Of a stretch of 64,000 nucleotides of DNA, positions 62,542 through 64,000 are shown in pieces. Each line of letters opens with the position of its first letter. Positions within the stretch are counted from its first letter, which is position 1. The notes below the pieces were generated by a model. The model ran no database searches, was not told where the DNA came from, and saw only the letters and a list, made by a program, of their open reading frames with translations. The position numbers and the translations under genes were made by a program. Source of the stretch: Deltaproteobacteria bacterium (GTDB taxonomy: Bacteria > Myxococcota_A > UBA9042 > PHBI01 > JACKFB01); assembly GCA_020632695.1 (NCBI GenBank), contig JACKFB010000001.1, positions 186,001 through 250,000 on the forward strand, in the 5' to 3' direction.

Positions 62542-63465
62542 ATGAGCGCGCACGAGCAAGCACCCGAGTGGTTCGAGCAGGCCCTGGCCGACCGGGCCGC
62601 CGAGGCGTGGGTGGAGGTACGCGGCGCGCGCATCCATTATATGAGGTGGGGTGAGCCGACCCGGCCGGCGCTGGTCCTGGTCCACGGGGGCGCGGCCCAC
62701 GCGCGCTGGTGGAGCTTCCTGGCGCCGCTCATCGCCCAGGACCACTACTGCGTGCTGGCGCTGGACCTCTCGGGCCACGGCGAGAGCGACCACCGGCCGA
62801 GCTACGACGGCGACTTCTGGCCGCACGAGATCCTCGGCGTGGTCGCCGACGCGGGCGTCCCCGGCAAGCCGATCCTGGTCGGACACAGCATGGGCGGCCT
62901 GGTGAGCATCGTGACCGCCGCGCGTCACGGCGACCGCCTCGCCGGGGCCATCATCGTGGACTCGCCGGTGATGCGGCCCGACCCCGAGAGCGAGGAGCGC
63001 GATCGGGTCAAGGCGTTCCGCAATCCCAAGGTCTACCCCGATCTCGAGACGGCGCTGGCGCACTTCCGCCTGGTGCCGACCCAGCCCTGCGACAATCCGT
63101 GGATCCTGGACCACATCGCGCGCAGCTCGCTGCGGGAGCTCACCGAGGAGGCCGACGGCAGGTCCGGCTGGACCTGGCGCTTCGATCCCGGCGTGTTCGA
63201 CAACGGCCGCCTGCCGATGAGCGAGTACCTGGCCGGCGTGCGCTGCCGCGTCGCGCTCTTTCGCGGCGAGCTGTCCAAGGTGGTGCCCCCCGAGGTCGGC
63301 GAGTACATGTACGAGCTGCTGCAGCGCAACTCGCCGCTGGTCGAGATCCCGCAGGCCCACCACCACCTGATCCTCGATCAGCCGCTGGCCTTCGTCGCTG
63401 CGCTGCGCGCGATCCTCGCCGACTGGGAGCACTCGCTGCCCCGCCGCCGCCCGCCCGCCGCGTGA
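62542..63465 (+). CDS. alpha/beta hydrolase
   Basis: A 307-residue alpha/beta-hydrolase: oxyanion region V-H-G-G-A-A near 48-53, nucleophile elbow G-H-S-M-G-G near 115 (Ser about 117), catalytic His in H-H-H-L near 279. Residues 140-235 form the lid. Broad family of esterases, epoxide hydrolases and haloalkane dehalogenases; substrate unknown. Divergent from the PAS gene (199-base gap), convergent with the dienelactone hydrolase by 24 bases. Single-gene unit. Confidence 0.88.
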   Translation: MSAHEQAPEWFEQALADRAAEAWVEVRGARIHYMRWGEPTRPALVLVHGGAAHARWWSFLAPLIAQDHYCVLALDLSGHGESDHRPSYDGDFWPHEILGVVADAGVPGKPILVGHSMGGLVSIVTAARHGDRLAGAIIVDSPVMRPDPESEERDRVKAFRNPKVYPDLETALAHFRLVPTQPCDNPWILDHIARSSLRELTEEADGRSGWTWRFDPGVFDNGRLPMSEYLAGVRCRVALFRGELSKVVPPEVGEYMYELLQRNSPLVEIPQAHHHLILDQPLAFVAALRAILADWEHSLPRRRPPAA

Positions 63466-63489
63466 GCGACCGGCGGCGGGCCCCCCGGC

Positions 63490-64000
63490 TCAGCGGCCGA
63501 GGATCTCCTCGAGGAAGTCCTTCATCGAGCTCCAGCTGCGGCGGTCGGCGCGCGCGTCGTAGGCCACACCCTTGCTGGGATCGTCGCCCGCCCCCTTCTG
63601 CGTGAACGCGTGGACGGCCCCGGAGTAGCGCGTGAGCTCCCAGGTCACCTTGCCCGCGTCCAGCTCGGCCAGCAGCGCGTCGATGTCCTTGCGCGGCACG
63701 TACGGGTCGTCGGCGCCCTGGAACATCACGACCTTGGCCTTGATGCGCTTGCCGTCCTCGCGGTTGGTCGAGTCCAGGCCACCGTGGAAGGAGACCACCC
63801 CCTTCAGGTCGGCGCCCGTGCGCGCCAGCTCGAGCACGCCCGTACCCCCGAAGCAGTAGCCGATGGCGGCCGTCCGCTCGGGGTCGACGTTGTCGAGGCT
63901 CAGCATCTTCCGGTAGTTCGCCAGCAGCCGCTTGCGGAAGAGCGCGCGGTCGGACTTGAAGCGGCCGGCTGCCTCGCCGGCGGCCTTGGTGTCCTTGGGG
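63490..64000 (-). CDS. dienelactone hydrolase family protein (partial, N terminus off the right edge)
   Basis: The C-terminal 169 residues of a dienelactone hydrolase-like protein; the reading frame stays open to the window edge and the true start is outside. It has the family's cysteine nucleophile elbow G-Y-C-F-G-G, D-D-P-Y-V (catalytic Asp) and V-H-A-F-T (catalytic His). The usual role is hydrolysis of 4-carboxymethylene-butenolides in aromatic catabolism, but the family is broad. K-A-A-G-E-A-A-G-R-F precedes the visible part. Confidence 0.85.
   Translation of the reverse strand, partial: PKDTKAAGEAAGRFKSDRALFRKRLLANYRKMLSLDNVDPERTAAIGYCFGGTGVLELARTGADLKGVVSFHGGLDSTNREDGKRIKAKVVMFQGADDPYVPRKDIDALLAELDAGKVTWELTRYSGAVHAFTQKGAGDDPSKGVAYDARADRRSWSSMKDFLEEILGR

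Overview
This is a very GC-rich (about 70% or more), gene-dense window whose gene content fits a Myxococcota (myxobacterial) chromosome. The pointers are: many large secreted lipoproteins with cysteine-rich or Glu/Ala/Gly/Thr-rich repeats, FHA and B-box-like zinc proteins, a MoxR/DUF58/SpoIIM/RDD operon, frequent GTG starts, and ATGA/GTGA stop-start overlaps. The assignment to phylum is an inference from content; no rRNA, tRNA, CRISPR array, integrase or intact insertion sequence was seen.

Left end (1-10.1 kb): part of an aryl-polyene/xanthomonadin-like fatty-acid-type pathway that runs off the left edge. It holds an acyl carrier protein and a PlsC-type acyltransferase (minus strand), a halogenase-like FAD enzyme and an O-methyltransferase (plus strand). 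A tightly coupled minus-strand operon follows: putative Na+/H+ antiporter, FabG ketoreductase, second halogenase-like FAD enzyme, ketosynthase, short chain-length-factor-like ketosynthase and hotdog dehydratase.

10.3-24.2 kb is mainly housekeeping: patatin-like lipase, a thioredoxin-fold/APS-reductase fusion, threonyl-tRNA synthetase, zinc-finger membrane proteins, lysine 2,3-aminomutase family protein, enoyl-CoA hydratase family protein, phosphohexomutase, a response regulator and an iron superoxide dismutase. 24.3-33 kb has a lipoprotein with a long low-complexity linker, then the seven-gene operon membrane protein-DUF4129-DUF4350-MoxR-DUF58-SpoIIM-RDD. 33-36 kb is a GMC oxidoreductase operon headed by a FadR-type regulator with two tandem perfect-consensus operators in front of it. 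36-43 kb has HolA, a four-repeat helical protein, a UbiA prenyltransferase and a protein with four FHA domains.

43-51 kb holds a giant cysteine-rich secreted protein, a PPK2-type polyphosphate kinase and, at 48.2-51.1 kb, the most interesting locus: a small peptide with three K-S-C-G-A-G-S-C-G repeats followed by DUF692 (MNIO) and DUF2063 genes and a glycosyltransferase. This looks like a divergent Hvf/bufferin-type copper-binding RiPP cluster. A roughly 190-bp imperfect palindrome, MITE-like, sits between the two enzyme genes and supplies the stop codon of the MNIO gene.

51.3-64 kb has an ADP-forming acyl-CoA synthetase, several secreted lipoproteins (Ig-like/TIM-barrel-like, PI-PLC X-like, UshA-like 5'-nucleotidase, a CDDG-repeat protein), a Dabb protein, a PAS/zinc protein, an alpha/beta hydrolase and a partial dienelactone hydrolase. 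Across the window several genes have a TATNCT-type -10 box only 6-8 nt from the start codon and no Shine-Dalgarno sequence, which suggests leaderless transcripts.
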